This document shows positions 21,886 to 35,317 of a stretch of 64,000 nucleotides of DNA, one piece after another. The stretch is taken from positions 5,478,001 through 5,542,000 of the forward strand of contig BSDZ01000079.1 of the NCBI GenBank assembly GCA_030268105.1, given 5' to 3'. The translations under genes were made by a program, and so were the position numbers. The stretch's first letter is position 1; each line of letters opens with the position of its first letter. The DNA is from Volvox africanus. Taxonomy: Eukaryota > Chlorophyta > Chlorophyceae > Chlamydomonadales > Volvocaceae. The notes under the pieces were generated by a model, which was not told where the DNA came from, searched no databases, and was given only the letters and a program-made list of their open reading frames with translations.

Positions 21886-24449
21886 ATTGCGTGGGGAAAA
21901 CAGCCAAAGATAAACAGCTTCCTACCAGCCAGGCAGGCCAACCAATCATGAGTCTCAGCAGGAAGCGGTGTTGACTAGGGGTGTGTACGGGAATAACATG
22001 CAAGTTGTACCACAGGCGGCAGAACATGAGCAGTTACAATCAGTTCAAAGTTTTGGTTCATTCCATCTGATATTCATTAATAACATCACCAGACAGCCTA
22101 CATCTCCTCCAAACAGCACCAGACAGTCACAAACACCAACGAACAGTGAACATCCTTGATCTATTTTGTCAACATTGTTGTTTACAGCCAGATCCAATCA
22201 CACCCAGCCCAAAAAATATCTGACAGCTCCATCATTGTTAGAGAATGATTTATGTTACACTAACAGTTTCTAACAGGCAAGCCGGTTAGCCGCTGTTATA
22301 CCCCGTATAAGTTGGTAGGGATCAGGAGCAGAACATAGAGGACAAAACAACCCAAGCACGGCGGCACCAAAACACATGTCCCTGTATGCATATATCTGTC
22401 TTGACAGCCAGGGCATACCTACTGATAAGTATATGCAAGGCTGTCATTGCGTATCCTGGCCTTTCGTTCATATATGGTTTATGGAAATAAGCCTGCCGCC
22501 TTCCTGCTGCATGCTGACTGGCTTATTACATGTCATCATATAACGATGCGTCATCTGCAAACCAGCTGGCAGCATTGGCAGCGGCATCGCAGCATAAGCA
22601 GCAAAAGCAGCAGCTAATATTGTATCATCACCTCCTGCTATGTATGCTGGCTGGACGGATCTGCATCGCGGAGGTAATAAACAGCTATACAAGTGGCTGG
22701 AAACTTGCACTAGGTTTTAGCAAGCTTTCAGAAATCATTGGTTCATTATTAATTGGCTGATTGATTGCAAGTCGCTGCTGGACAATCAACTAACGAGTAT
22801 TTGGCGACGAATAACGCACGCAGCGCTGGAGTCAAGAACCCTACCTTGATTACTTGTAAAATAAAGATGCATATATTACCATCTAAGTATCGCTATGCAA
22901 AGATTAAAAGAATGTAGCATCATTTTTGGCGACCTATCCATGGCATGCCAGATGATGACAACGATGGCGCTTCGAGCTACTCCTGCCTGCGTGCCTCTGT
23001 TTACATACCTTCAATGGCACAATCGGTACGATTGATAATGTAATTTCAACGATTAAGGCCTGTAAAATAATTGATTTTATTCCCCGAAGATATCCATCAT
23101 CCATTCGCTCGTGCAAACGGCTACAACAACGCTACGGTGAAGTACATTCGCACAAAATTGTAGTTGTAATTTGGACGGAAAACATTGCTAATTGCGCGAA
23201 CGCTTGATAGTGGGATTAGTCTAACACTATTTGTTGGTGTGCACGTTGACCTGCCCGACAAGCGCCTAACCCGAGCCATAACCTTGCTATTTTCCAGTAG
23301 ATCCATTTGGTAATAAAGTACTAGTCTTTTGGATGCTGTTGCAATTGTGACAAAATCGGCGTCCGGGGTCCTGGACCGACGAGGCGCGTAGGCTCCTACA
23401 TTTTGGATAAACATCGCGTCAATTATATACACAAGTCGTCTTTCATCGGATTCTCTTAGGTGAGGGTCTTTGCTGAACGTGTGGTTCGCTGGCTGGTTGT
23501 GGCCCCGCCTAGCGCATGCCAGGGCGCACCCTCCCCTAAAGATAATAAATTTCACAATTTAGTCACAATTTTAAGCTGAAAATTTTCTTTGGCAATCCTA
23601 TGCAAGCCTGTAAAGGGACGTTTCCCACCGCGGCCGCGCGGACCAATGAATGTTAATAACTGCGCCGAATGAAACAAATTCCTTGTAGAGATGAAAAATG
23701 TTTATATGTATAGGCCCCGTCTGGGTGGCCAGAAATTTTTTCGCGGTCCCCATGCTGTGATGACAGGTCGTGTCAGCGTGATAAGGAGTTTGCGAAGCCT
23801 GTGATGTCGATTCATGCTTCCATGGTGTACAGATACGTTTTGTTAATCCTAGTTTTTGGTTGAGGGTCGAATCGACATCTTAGGCGGATTCCGCGCGCTG
23901 AGCCAGGGCGTGCTTGGCGCGCATACACAACATTATACGGAAGTATACACAATATAAGTATACACAATACTGAAGTATAGGTAACTTTAACCATTTAACA
24001 TGGAGGTCCTTTGATAATGCGATTTTGGTGGGGAATTTCCACTAGCAGATGGCTGATTTTGTGCCATCTACCGCGGTAAACACAGGACGCGACCAAAAGG
24101 GAAAATTGCATATACAAAATGCAGGCGGGTCTCTTTATCTAAATCATTTTTTACATCGCCGTTGACACTATTTGCTGTTTTTGTGCGGGTTTCAATTGCA
24201 TTTTCCTAGATTCTGATTTTCCGGACTGACAAAATACGTTTCTTGTTTCTTGGGGAGTGGGGTGGGGTGGGCTGTACATGTGTGTGTGTTTGCATGTGCG
24301 TGTGCATTCCAGGACCGCAAGCATGGAAGGAATGCTCCAAGCGCATCGTAAACGTCGGTTGCCGACGTGCATGGAAAATTCCGTCCATGGACTCCATGTT
24401 CCCATGGCGTGTAAAGATATAATTGTGAAACCTTAAAATAAAAAAAAAT

Positions 24450-24480
<31 letters not shown>

Positions 24481-24874
24481 CATACATAATCTTGCCTTTT
24501 CTCCATTCCCACGTTTGTATTCTCCCGTACACTGCGTCCCTTCTTGCTCGACACACCTGCCAAAAACCCCAACTTACGCCAACTTGCCCCTCTTCCCTCA
24601 ACGTCCGCTCCCCTCTTCCCTCTGATTCGTACATCGCAGACAGACCGCTGTCCCCATTTTAACATTTCATAATCCGAGAAGTTGCAAGATACAGTTAAGA
24701 CCTAACTAAGACGGTTGGAAGCTACACCGCTGGCAGTTGGGGGCCAGTTGGACGCTGTCCGACAGCCCCGTAACAGTTCACTACCGATAACAATTCCCTA
24801 AAGACTATCAATACTACTACTACTACTACTAAAATAAAAATAAAAAAATCCAGAACAGCCGCAAATTTTTAATT
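21886..24874. other. Intergenic stretch without a supported gene
   Basis: It follows the broken 5' edge of A2. A 144-codon minus-strand open stretch at 23121-23555 has no recognisable domain. There is a CA/TA microsatellite at about 24,449-24,485 and a CTA-rich run at about 24,812-24,840 just before the next gene. No LTR ends or RNA genes were recognised. Confidence 0.6.
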
Positions 24875-27800
24875 ATGACAAGACGAGATGGGAAATGGCT
24901 ATCTTCGCTGTCAGCACCATCGGCGGTTGTCGTTGCAGTTGGCAATGAAGGAGCTGACGAATCGCTGATGGCGGCGAGGACTAAGCGCCCTCGTCATGAG
25001 AACGTAGAGGTAGAGCTGGGGGTAGAATTTGCCGTACCTTGCTCCGGCAACCCACCTGTGCCAATACCCGGTGTCGTACACGGCGGAGGCGGAGGAGGCG
25101 CTTGCGGAGATGCTGGCGGTGTGTTGAGAACTCCGCGTCAGACGGACGACTCCTCGCAACGACTCTGCGGTGTCATGATCATTGAAGGAGGGGGTGTTGA
25201 GGACGCTGGTGTTGGCGCTGGCGGCAGAGGCAGTAATGACGGCAGTGGCAATGGCAGTGGCAATGATGACTACAGCGCCAGCGGCGGTACCAGCCACGGT
25301 GGCGGTGGCAGTGATGGCAGTGACGGCGCCATGGTGGTCAATGTCGTAGTTCCTCTCAAGAGTCAGTGCAGCGAACTCTTCCTACGAAGTGAGCAGTTGG
25401 CAACACTGCTGCCTATGAATGGTGGCGGTGACCCACGGGTCGATTCTGGGAATGTAGTCCCATGGGTCGGTCCGGGGTTTGAAACGCTTGGCTTGAAGCT
25501 CCTAGCCGAGAACGAGAAGGAAGGCGAGCCGTGGCAGTTGATGGATGCGAATCTGTGCCGCGACACTGCAGCCGGCGGTTGGTGGTTGAAAGGAATCGGA
25601 TCCTGGCTCAACGAACGAACTGTCACCCAGGGAGACTCGCTGCTCGTGATGAACACGGTGCCTGCCGCAACTGGGAATGGGAACAACAACTTTATTCACG
25701 GCAACGGCAGTTGCCGTTACGCGATGGGGATGTCCCTGCTTCGAGGATCTCACCCGCTGACGCCGCCGCCTCAGACAATGACGGCGACGACGATGACAGC
25801 GGCGGAAATGGCGAAACCCAGACGAGTGGGCAGCGCGAGCATGCGTGCTGCCGTCCGTGTGGTCATTGAAACCGTACGGAGACCCCGGGGGCGCCCCCGC
25901 AAGTCAAATACCCGACGTTGCGCATGGTCCGAGTGGCACCGCAAGGTTGGGGAGAGAACCGCGGGCACCACCTGGGATGGGACGCGCATGAAGATGCTCT
26001 CTCTGTCCGATGGTGGGTCGTTGCTCCCCCTAAGAGAACACAGATAGATACGATAATTGCAACAACCGCAGGGCCTGCATAAGGTTCGATGTAAGCTATG
26101 CACTGCCATTCTATATACAACTCTGAAATAGCTGCTGAAGACTCCAGACTGTTGGAGGTATATATGGTATGTATCTCTCTCTATGCCGGCCGCATAGAAG
26201 GTGGTCCATCAGGGAGGGGGATGTTGTACGGAACGGTGGAAGGCGTCCGTTGGGGCGCTGCACTCCATAGCCGTCGGGGTCTCGTCCTTGCTGTCCGAGT
26301 CACATATAGTAAATAGATGGCTTTGTACGCATTCCAAACCTTCCCGAAGGTGGTGCTTTCTTTCTTTCATTACTCTCCTTTCTAAATTTTCCTTAAATAT
26401 AATTTTTATTTATCTAAAATAATCCCTGTCATCCTGAAGGGTCGTCTTGGGCATTTAGTCTTTTCCCATATTCATGGATTTCCTGACGCCCCGCCCCTCC
26501 ACTCCACTCCACTCCATTCCCGGTGGGTTGTATTTCGCGCAGTGAGGACAGGATGTGTGTACTTGCCACAGCGGCTCAAGAGTGGTGTCTTTGCGGGGGC
26601 TCTGGAGAAGCGGATAGAGACCATGCATAAGGCCTCAGTGAAGCTTATTGTGTGCCCGAAGGGGCCTGAAACTAGTGAAGACGGAGACAGCGGAGGCGGT
26701 GGCGGCGGAGGCTGTGACGGCGAAGGCTCTGACGGCGGAGGCAGCAGCAGCGGTGACGGCAGAGGCGGTGACGGCGGAGGTGGCCAGCTGGAATGGGAGG
26801 TAAGGAATGTTTTTTCAGTCACCATTCATATCTTCGTAACGCAAAAATCATTTTGGGACTTCGGAAGCTAGTTAGTTGCGATGCATGGTATAAGGCGTTA
26901 TGTACAAGTGGATTGGGCCAAAGGTAGATATTAAGGCGGGTGCTAGATTTTTCAGCAGGAAGCAAATTTTGCCCGGAAAACAAAAGAGGGGCTTTATTTC
27001 AGCATTTGTCATCGTACATGTATGTACCATGAAAAGTGCTGGAATGAAGCCCCAGAAAGCTGTTGCTTTTCCAACACAATAGACGCAAAGGACACTTTGG
27101 CAGGGGAATAGTTCACAATCAATGGCCAGCCAGTTCGATGAGGTTGTAGAATCCATGGGATTTTTAACGCTTATAATATCCGGGATGACCAGGAAACTGG
27201 GCATCATCTGATCTCGGGCATTCACTGGTTCACTGGAGAACGAGTGGCGGTGGTTCTCATCGCATCAGCACATCATTCATTAAGAAGTAAGTCCTGAACA
27301 TGCTATTTGAGAACTTGGAGGGCTGGGCATACATGCATGTGTGCATGTATGCCTACTACTATGACTTCTTTTCCACTATCGGCATGTTTCCACCTGGCAT
27401 ACCTCCATGAGAAGGGGGATAATTGTAGTATCTTTGGGTGTCTACGCGGATAGTAGTATCTGGGATGGACCGTGTATGGTCATTTTCCTATCGGCCCTTT
27501 GCTTATGAGGCGGACATAACATAGAGACAACAGCTGACAGCAGAGGCCCTTTCCACCTGATGATGATGACGTCCGTGGTGGGCAGCACGCAACTACACAT
27601 GCATAGATGGAACTTGCAGAGCAAACGCTAAGTAGTGAAAGAGGTATTCATCAATTAAATGAAAAAGGTTTTGGACATGGACTGGGGCAAGGCGGTATTT
27701 AGGGCTTCGCGTAGGCCTGAGAGTGAAGCGCCTCGCTTGGGGGGATGTAGTACTCGTACATGTACGGCCCACTTTTTTTTATACCAGCACAAATCAAGAT

Positions 27801-29035
27801 ACAGAAGCACCCTCTCAGCATCTCGAGAGGCCTTGCGGCTCTCAACTACCACAGGGGCCCTTCACACCCTGCCTGTAGGGTTGCCCATGTCCATGCATGT
27901 GTGCGTGTACGTGTGCGTCTTTAATGACCAAACATGATGTTTTGCCCATCTAAAAATCAATGTTTTTAGCCTTACACATTCTATACTACTGCAAGGCATC
28001 TCGTCTGTAGCTGACAAAAATGTATGAGCGTGGTTAAACAGGTTTGGTGAGGTCAAGGGGATATCAACACTACTTGATATCCCCTTGAAATCCAGCCTGC
28101 TACATTTCTTTCCAAAACATGCATGGTTGAAATCTGAGATAGATATATGCGTTTAATAAATGTATCTTTTTTATTACCATCTTCACACACAGCAAGATAC
28201 AGCAGGGCATGTAAATAGTAATAAAGCAAATACTGTAAACTTAGTTCATAGATTCAACCATAAATTCTGCAGCCCAGCAAAAGTCAAATGAGTATGTTGT
28301 GCTGCTTTATTTAACTGCGAAATTGTGAAACTTTACTATTAGCATGCAGCTTGCAGCTCCATCCTGGACGGCAGCAGCAGTCCTTTCGCAGTACTATTCG
28401 AATAATGTCAATCATACTGCATAGGAAAAGATTTGCATCTCAAGGAGCAAAAACATCTAATTGTGGTAAAAGTTCAGCGCGCTCAGGACGGGACCTTCAC
28501 ATGGGGAGGGAGGCCAACTTACAGCTCATGCATGCACAGGAATCGACAATAAATAGGGATCGATCATTGGCAATCCCAACGAAGGCATTTCAGTTTTGGT
28601 GCCCTGCACTCTGGCCACTGTGTGTGTGTGTGCGAACCCGTGCGCCTGTGTAGAGTACGTTTCTCGGTGTTTATATCCGCCAAACAAACTGTTGAGGCTC
28701 GAGGGGAAGATGTCCAGCTTCCTTATCATCTCGAGCTAACAGCCATAGATTCCCCAAGGATACTACAGCTTGCTGTGACTGTAAACCTCCAGAATGTCTA
28801 AACTGCTGCTGACTAAGCAATCACATGGTGCAGATTGGGGCCCCTGCCCTTTTCCTGTCTTCATATACGGAAGCCTATACCAATTCTTGTCATGTTTTGA
28901 GGGGCACAAAAGAGGTTTTTGTTATCTTGTATTAAACAACGGCCATTTCATGCCTATTTAAAGTTTGATATTAGGCGAACCTATAATCATTCGCTTCACC
29001 CGATAAAACTGACCAAGCTCCAGCTATCCTGGGGG

Positions 29036-29068
<33 letters not shown>

Positions 29069-30408
29069 GTTAGTCTTTCGCCCCTATACCCAAGTCCGGA
29101 AAGCGATTTGCACGTCAGCACATCTACGAGCCTCCACCAGAGTTTCCTCTGGCTTCACCCTGCTCAGACATAGTTCACCATCTTTCGGGTCCCAACAGGT
29201 ATGCTCGCACTCAAACCTTTCGCAGAAACAACATGCAAAATAAGACTCACAAAAACGAAAAAGACGGTAAGGAGCTTAGATGCCACATTTATGATTGTAT
29301 GTATTGATGGTCGTCTTAAATCTCTATTTCATGATGTTTCATTTCGAGATTGTGCGCTTCCTCATTTCCAATTACTCGGTTCATGTTTTCTTATTATGTA
29401 TGGTGCCTTTGGATAGTACTACGGTCAATCTGCATTCTTATTCTGCTTCCATCAACCACCAACTGTCACCCGTGTGCACAGGTACATGTTAAGCATTGTG
29501 GTCAGGGAGTTTCCCTGGAGCACGCTTGGCCTATACTGCACTACTTCAAAGCGCAAGTAGGAGATATACTCATTTTTCAACCTGGACGGGATCCAGGATC
29601 CTTCTTCATGGAGATGATCAAGAAACCCGTGGAAGAACTATCAGTCAAAGCCAGCTATGCGTTGCCGCCGCCGCTGCCGCTGCCAGCGGCGGCCGTGACG
29701 GCAGCCGTGGAGGAAGCTGTGGTGGCGGAAGAGGCGACGACCGGTGCGGCTGAAGAGGCGCCGGTAATGGCCATAGCGGAGGAGATGGAGATGGAGATGG
29801 AGATGGCAACGGCGGCGGCAATTGCAGCAGCGGCAGGCAACGTGCGGACTGTGGCGGAGGCGACGGGCGGCGGCCAGTGGGACATGGAAAGCCAAGCCGC
29901 CGCCGCCGCCCTGACGACATGGTCCGCCTGTCATTGGGGCCTGATTGCGCCACCTTCGGAACCCATGCCAGTCTTTTCTTCGCTCTCGGAGGGATATTGT
30001 ACCTCCATGCTGCACCACATTGAGCAGCAGCAACCGCTACTGCTACCACCGCAACAGCAGCAGCTGCTGCTACAGATGTCACTTCCTCCACTGCCACCCC
30101 AGCAACAGCTGCTGCAACAACCACTGACGTCGCATCAACAACAAGAGCAGCAGTGCCAACAAGAACAGGAAGGGCAAGGTGCTGGCAGTGTTCGGTTGGC
30201 CTTACTGTCAGGGCGAAAGCGGCAGTGGCGAATGGCTCCATCACGGCATCGACGGCGACATGACGAGCAACACGAGGGGACCATTATATTCAATCGTCCG
30301 TACCCAGGTACGACATCACGACAACAACAAGCTTTCCGTGCATGTTCATTCTCTTCAAATTCTTAACATGCCTCAAATACTTCTCAGCCATCTCTCAGCC
30401 ATCTCTCA

Positions 30409-30457
<49 letters not shown>

Positions 30458-31760
30458 TGTGTGTGTGTACACATATATGTACATATATATACCCGGATCT
30501 GCGATGCAAAATATTGCATATCAAATGGTGTGAGGCGTGTAAGGAGAAAGTGAGATGCACTTTAGTATATTTGCACTGTGCAGCAATATTCGTTGCACGG
30601 GTACCTCGGCGCCTGCTACTGGAATAAACCCGCAATCTCACGGATATATATATATATATATATACGGTTATGCGCAAACGGTTTGGCTTCTCTATATAAT
30701 TATGGTATATACATATCACATATGTGTAGAGTATAGGGTATATATATATACCCTATACTACCCTATACCCTATATATATGTGTGTTATCGCGCCTATATT
30801 TTTTTATAGCCATGTACTTTTTATGTAATTATCTATTCGTACATAATCCTGTTTGTGTGGCAGACTGGCTCTGGAAAATGTCTGTGTCCAAGTACTGTTG
30901 TCGTGCACGAATGGTTTGAAAGGCTTCCAAATTATTATGACATTTTGTACTGGATTTTTTCCAGCTCTTCAAGCAAACCTCTTACTGGACTTCCGTTGTA
31001 GGGGTCGTCGTTAAAGCAGCGTCGGTTATTGGTTGGCTGCTTGGAAGTGACCCGCGTCTCGGAGACAGTGCTGCCACCGCAACCGATGCGGCTATTGCTG
31101 GTACAGCCCAGTCTGCGAGCTGCCGTCAGTGTACTACAATTACCGAGCCGCAGCCGCGCCCTGCTGTCATCAGCGAGGAAGCTACGACTGCTGAGGAGAA
31201 TGGACTGAAACAATCCTCCCGATCCGACCGAGAGTCCGACCCATGGGTCAATGAGCGCAATGAGGCTGCTAATGGCGGCTGCGGTGAAGCCGCGTCGCAA
31301 CGGGGGTCGCAGCAGGTTTTGTCCGCAGGACCGGACGGACCGTGTACTGAAGCACGAGCACATGCAGCTGCCGAAGTACGGGATGTTGCCCGGGGGCCCC
31401 GAACGAATCGACCGCCAAGTGCACCGCAGCATTTGCCCCGGGACCAGGCCCTGTCGCAGCAACAGCAGCAATGGCAGCAGCCATTGATTTTGGAGCTCGG
31501 CATGGGTACGGCGACACTCAAGGTCAGTGATGAACGTGTGTATTATGACATTGTGGAGTTTTAGCCACATGTATATATTGTTGTGTGTAGGATAGGGGGG
31601 TACATCACCCGTGGCCACTAACCTGGCAGTCCCTACCTTCCCCGGTGTTTCGGGGCACCCTCATCCAGTCACCCATGCCGACTTCTCCGAAATCAGTGGT
31701 TTTCCCAGGTTCAGCACCCACCACCGGCATCCAGTGGAATCTGCCGAATCAACTAATAAC

Positions 31761-31793
<33 letters not shown>

Positions 31794-31988
31794 GTGTGTG
31801 TGTGTGTATGTGTGTGTGCGCGCGCGCGTGTGTGTGTATGTGTGTATATGTGTGTGTATGAAAATCAGTGGTTTCGGAGATATCAACATGCATGGGTGCA
31901 CCCTCATGATTGCGCCCCCAAATACAGGCAGGGGAGGGCAGGGACTACTGCCAGGTGGTAGTGGCCACGGGTGAAGCAAAGGTGTATG

Positions 31989-32031
<43 letters not shown>

Positions 32032-32757
32032 ATATTGCATTAATGGACTATTAAATCGACTATCCACATACAAGTATTAGGCCAAATTTATACAGCTACA
32101 GTTAGTAGCTGGCCAGAAATCACCTTTTATTGACTCATGTACCCGCCGTCTTGAACTCCGAAGGTGCCGAGGGCCGTGCTGCCAATGCCCGAGTACCCCC
32201 GCATGCAACGACGTCGCGCTGCCGCCATCACGCCACATCCGCAGCCCCCAAAGCCGTTGCGACCAACCACCAACCAGAACCTGAATCTGAGTGCCGACGT
32301 GGACGTGAATGACGACATTGATATTTACTGTTTAGAGGTCGGCGCAACAGATCCAGTTCCCATGTTGCGACCCATGGGTCCTTCCCGAGGTCCCCGGTTT
32401 TCCCAGTCGTCGGAAAGCATCGATTTCCTACACGTCCTGGCCGATGTCGCGATCTGCCTCGCGGAGGGCGGTGGCAGCCCGGATGCTTTCCGACCCGCCT
32501 CGTTGCAACCTGTGACGCAGGACGCATGGGTTACTGGTTCCGACGTCACTGGGTTTTGGAGAACCGGGTTTGGCATGGATCAGGCCCTGGCGGGGGAAGG
32601 GCACAGGCGGAAGAGGGGCTTGGGGATAGAGCAGGGGCTGGGGCAAGGACGCGGACGCGGACGGGGACAGGGACGGGGACAGGGACGGGGACGGGGACGG
32701 GGACGGGGACGGGGACGCGGACGTAGCACGACACGACCTGGCGGCGGGCTGCGATAG
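24875..32757 (+). CDS. B3-like DNA-binding protein with AT-hook and Arg-Gly tail, six exons
   Basis: Proposed exons are 24875-26012, 26543-26799, 29482-30307, 30864-30913, 30965-31522 and 32164-32757. They are phase-consistent and give about 1,140 aa. Three B3-like segments are seen: about 153-285 (PLKSQ..LLP, WWLKGI, VTQGDSLLV); about 383-505 (VYLPQRL, SVKLIV, LEWE then HVKHCG, KAQVGDILIFQ..FFMEMI), split by a 2.7-kb intron and holding a Gly-rich insert; and about 640-757 (VRLAL..RQW, EGTIIF). An AT-hook RRPRGRPRK lies near residue 334. The tail near 1101-1131 is RGRG-rich. These features suggest a nuclear DNA-binding regulator. Exons 4 and 5, with only a 51-bp intron between them, are the least certain. 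B3 calls rest on pattern only. Confidence 0.6.
28053..28088. repeat. Perfect 15-bp stem-loop in intron 2
   Basis: TCAAGGGGATATCAA, a 6-base loop (CACTAC), then its exact complement. It lies in the long intron of the B3-like gene. No function is assigned. Confidence 0.8.
30413..30454. repeat. TA microsatellite in intron 3
   Basis: About 20 TA units followed by a TG-rich stretch. Further TA/TG arrays occur at about 30,643-30,664, 31,762-31,858 and 31,990-32,030 in the introns of the same gene. Confidence 0.9.
32650..32723 (+). repeat. Coding GGACGGGGAC-type tandem repeat
   Basis: Short G/C-rich repeats (GGACGG, GGACAG, GGACGC units) encode the Arg-Gly/Gln-Gly tail of the B3-like protein. RG-rich tails commonly bind RNA or are methylated on arginine. 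Length polymorphism is likely. Confidence 0.75.
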
Positions 32758-32796
32758 CCCCGGCAGCGTATGCGGATGTACAGGCGATGGAGGTTA

Positions 32797-32801
32797 TGTA
32801 A
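32797..32801 (+). terminator. Possible polyadenylation signal TGTAA
   Basis: TGTAA is the usual poly(A) signal in volvocine algae and lies 40 bases after the stop of the B3-like gene. A 5-base match is weak evidence by itself. Confidence 0.3.
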
Positions 32802-33512
32802 CGTTCGGGACGTTATCGGTTTTTATCAATTGCTGGGTGGAAGTACCGCAGTGATGCGTCCCGTCTATGTCAGTTGTCTTCGTTCCAAATCTTCTTCAGG
32901 GGATTTACATTACTGTCAACTTCATGGCGTGTTCCCCATTCGCTTTCGCATGCTATTACCTTGACTGCATTAACTTTGCATTTGGTTACGCATTACGCAT
33001 TTTAAAAAGTGTTTCTGGTTCGGCCTTTTGTGCGCGGGTCGTGCGCGGGTCGTGCGCGGGTCGTGCGCGGGTCCCTGACGGCCTCAGTAAGTGGGGTGAA
33101 GAGGCTCAAGTCCGGGACGACGATGCCCTGCTGGTTAGGGGCCCTTTTATTACGCCTTCTTGTTGTACCGTACTTTTTGTCGTTAGTTACAAAATTGAGA
33201 TGAGTGTACAGCAGAACGAACATGTTAAGTGATGATGATGATGTTGGTGGTGTTGGTGGTTGCAAAGACATCATTGTGTGATTCGTACATAGTACGTGCA
33301 GTTACTTGGTCGAGTTCGCGGGATCCTGCCTTCATGCGTGTCATCTTGTGCTTATCGGCATGGCTTCAAGTAAGTCCGTCAGCAACTGCTAATTAGCGAG
33401 CTGTAAGACCTCAGTGTCGTTGCGGCTCATTGCATTCCCCACTGACCAAGTGGGAACACTCTTTTTGTTTGCTCCACTCTGCACCAGCCAGTCAGTTCGT
33501 AAACCCCGGGAG

Positions 33513-33553
33513 AAGCAGACATATACGTCTGCTTGAGGTCCTATATAGGACCT
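33513..33553. repeat. Two adjacent palindromes
   Basis: AGCAGAC-atatac-GTCTGCT (33513-33532) is followed three bases on by the perfect 18-bp palindrome AGGTCCTATATAGGACCT (33536-33553). They lie about 1.8 kb upstream of the B3-SET gene. Confidence 0.8.
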
Positions 33554-35317
33554 AAAGACATGGCCTGGCATGACATGCTATGTATGCCTAGGAGGGCCTT
33601 GAGGTCGGAGGAGATGAATTCCAAATAGTCGGGAGTCGGTGCACCTGCCCCGCACAAACAAGCCTGTACGGCGATACACGTTCCTAAATTACTATTGACC
33701 TCCCCAGTCAAGCTTTATATATACCTGCACGGCCGGGCCCTGACGGAACGGTTGGAGGAAGGAGATTTACGTGCTGAGCCAACATAAGGTAGGATTAAAG
33801 GATTGATATGGCTTGCAGCCGTAACGGGTTCTATTTTATTGTCGTCTGCACCTCCAGCCTTCTCGCTTCATGTGCAGTTAACTGGTACTGGTACTAAGCT
33901 CAATCTTGCTACATATATGTAGGGTCCACCCAGGCTCTTGGGGATGGGTCGGAGGGTATCAGATGGTGCGATTCTGTGCTAGTCTGTGGCACCCGCCTAT
34001 ATCTTGCAGCTGCGGGAATATGTTACAAATGGGCCTGCAATTTAGGGCATGTGCGAAGCGACTCCTTCACTCCCTTCCAGCCACTTCGAAATTGACAAGC
34101 TGTCCTCGGATGCCTTGCATTTGGAATTACGGTACAGAAATGCTCGTAGAATGCTCTACTCACTTGCACATAATTGCACCTATGCTGCAATGACTTAGTG
34201 CAACCCTCCACGAGACCCACGGGGACCATATGTCCAACATTCCACTTATCTATATTTCATTTTTAGGAAGACCATGGTTTGCCCTGTTCCTGTCGGAGGA
34301 TGCCGTCGAAGTCGGAACAGTAGTCATCCGCCAGGTGCCTGCATGATATTTGATGTGCTTAATCTAAAATAAAGTTTAAAAGTATACCCATTATACCAAT
34401 CATAATACAATCAGCTTGCCTGCAGAGTTTTGTTGTCTGGTTCCGTGACGATGATGGCTTTTACGTCGCTTGCCACAACCATGGACTGAGCAGTCTAACC
34501 CATTTTCAAACCTGATCGCATAATCAGGAAAACAGGTAAAACAGGTCTTAGGACGTGAGCAGTTGGAGCGGCTTGCTTGGGGATCGAAATCCGAGGATTA
34601 TTCCTTAACTTCCTTGTTCTGTCATTTAGAGTAGAGCTCACCTCTTACAAGTTACAACGCCTGTTTCCAACGCTTCCCGATCCTAGCTGACTCGTCAGCT
34701 ATGTGGCTTGCGGCCCTAATCCACAGTAAGCGCAAAAATGGTTTCCACTATTAATATGCTTTGAAGTGCCATAACTGTGTACGCACAGCTAGAACCATCG
34801 CTTTGTCGTGCATCTGCTCGATCGAGCAGTTGGAGAAGCGGTATCAACGCGTCTCGGATGGGCCATTGACGAAAATCTCGTTTAGTAGTTATTAGTACCA
34901 TTAATATTAGGCGTCTCGCTAGGGTATCTGGGCAAAACCATGCTGAATACGGGTTTCAGCCGCAATCTGTCCGTGTGCGGAATGACATACAGCCAATATC
35001 ATTACCCCGGTAAATCGTTATTTTTCACTGCGTATTGAAGACAGGCAACGTGCAGGCCATGCAGGCACCAAGGTGCATGACTGAGTGCGATCGCAAGGTT
35101 TTGATTTGGAAGGTTCATGACTGAGTGCAATCGCAAGGTCCTCCATGTACTTGAAAATAAAACAAGGACTGCTCGATGCTAATTTTTCATGAAGTGTGTC
35201 GGTCAAGTTTATAATTCAACTTGCCACCGCTCACACCTTGCAACGCAGGTACTAGGATTTGCATGGGAGACAACCATTCCGAGTTAATACTTAGGATTTG
35301 GGTTTAAAAATACAAGG

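Larger units (their letters stand above)
32758..35317. other. Intergenic region between the two B3-like genes
   Basis: It contains an 11-bp tandem repeat (GTGCGCGGGTC, about 33,031-33,073), two adjacent palindromes at 33,513-33,553, and a duplicated motif (TGACTGAGTGC-ATCGCAAGGT, about 35,078 and 35,117). I see no supported gene. It presumably includes the promoter of the downstream gene. Confidence 0.55.

Noticed and set aside
23121..23555. 144-codon minus-strand ORF
   Set aside because: No recognisable motif, no supporting context and ordinary intergenic composition; not strong enough to call a gene.
29641..30244. Long minus-strand ORFs rich in Ala, Pro and Ser
   Set aside because: They are shadows of the Ala/Gln-rich plus-strand exon; no domain and no splice logic on the minus strand.
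30179..30553. ORFs with repeated Tyr-Ile through TA repeats
   Set aside because: Microsatellite translation in an intron.
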